From Methanosarcinales archaeon (GTDB lineage: Archaea > Halobacteriota > Syntropharchaeia > Alkanophagales > Methanospirareceae), in NCBI GenBank assembly GCA_025464645.1, contig JAODGF010000024.1:1-23156 (forward strand): a stretch of 23,156 nucleotides of DNA. The letters are read 5' to 3'. Every line of letters starts with the position of its first letter. Within the stretch, counting starts at the first letter, position 1. The position numbers were made by a program, and so were the translations under genes. Below the pieces are notes generated by a model. The model worked only from the letters and a program-made list of their open reading frames with translations. It had not been told where the DNA came from and ran no database searches. Shown in pieces: positions 23,111 to 23,156 of this stretch.

Positions 23111-23156
23111 GGCAGTGAGAAAAGAATGGTATAGAAGAAGAGGGGGCGAGTAAAGA

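Noticed and set aside
23064..23156. Search for an RNA gene or the first unit of a CRISPR array at the right edge
   Set aside because: Apart from a plausible promoter at 23097-23110 I see no tRNA-like fold, repeat unit or open frame in the last 93 bases.

Overview
The window reads as a piece of a methanogen-type archaeal chromosome. Three things point there. There is a Mur-ligase-like coenzyme F430 synthetase (cfbE) at the left edge and a stand-alone FmdE-family protein in the middle. A secreted protein carries an archaeosortase PGF-CTERM anchor. Upstream regions show archaeal BRE/TATA boxes, and several starts look leaderless or use GTG/TTG. A member of the Methanomicrobia or the ANME-1/Methanophagales group would fit, but genus-level placement is inference. 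No rRNA, tRNA, insertion sequence or CRISPR array was seen.

Layout. (1) 5-1294, minus: cfbE. (2) 1349-4367, plus: a three-gene glycan cassette (GT4 glycosyltransferase, GT2 membrane glycosyltransferase, UPF0104/AglD-like membrane protein). (3) 4364-5038, minus: an uncharacterised multi-pass membrane protein with its own promoter. (4) 5089-14711, minus: one very compact apparent operon. In transcription order it encodes an FmdE-family Zn protein, a flavin reductase-like protein, two microproteins of 37 and 23 aa, a family-5 solute-binding protein with a dockerin-like tail, two secreted repeat proteins (four and two copies of a ~105-residue domain, the second PGF-CTERM anchored), then OppB, OppC, OppD and OppF. 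Six junctions are ATGA stop/start overlaps, and one strong promoter is visible upstream of the first gene. (5) 14919-15833, minus: a CbiO-type Co/Ni ECF ATPase with a His-rich tail and a TTG start. (6) 15883-22519, minus: a type I CRISPR interference cassette in the order cas3' helicase, cas3'' HD nuclease, zinc-finger large subunit, Csc2-like cas7, cas5, cas6. (7) 22571-23063, plus: a broken adaptation module. A 5' piece of cas2, frameshifted near its start, is joined directly to the 3' third of cas1.

How the parts may work together. The opp-type transporter appears to be an import system whose binding protein is held outside the membrane, not by a lipid anchor but perhaps by the co-encoded repeat proteins. 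Its substrate (peptide or nickel) cannot be fixed from sequence. The presence of cfbE and cbiO nearby makes nickel supply for F430 a reasonable hypothesis and no more. The CRISPR cassette looks complete for interference but has no functional adaptation genes in the window. Its gene set mixes I-A traits (separate HD nuclease after the helicase) with I-D traits (Csc2-like Cas7 and csc-type order).
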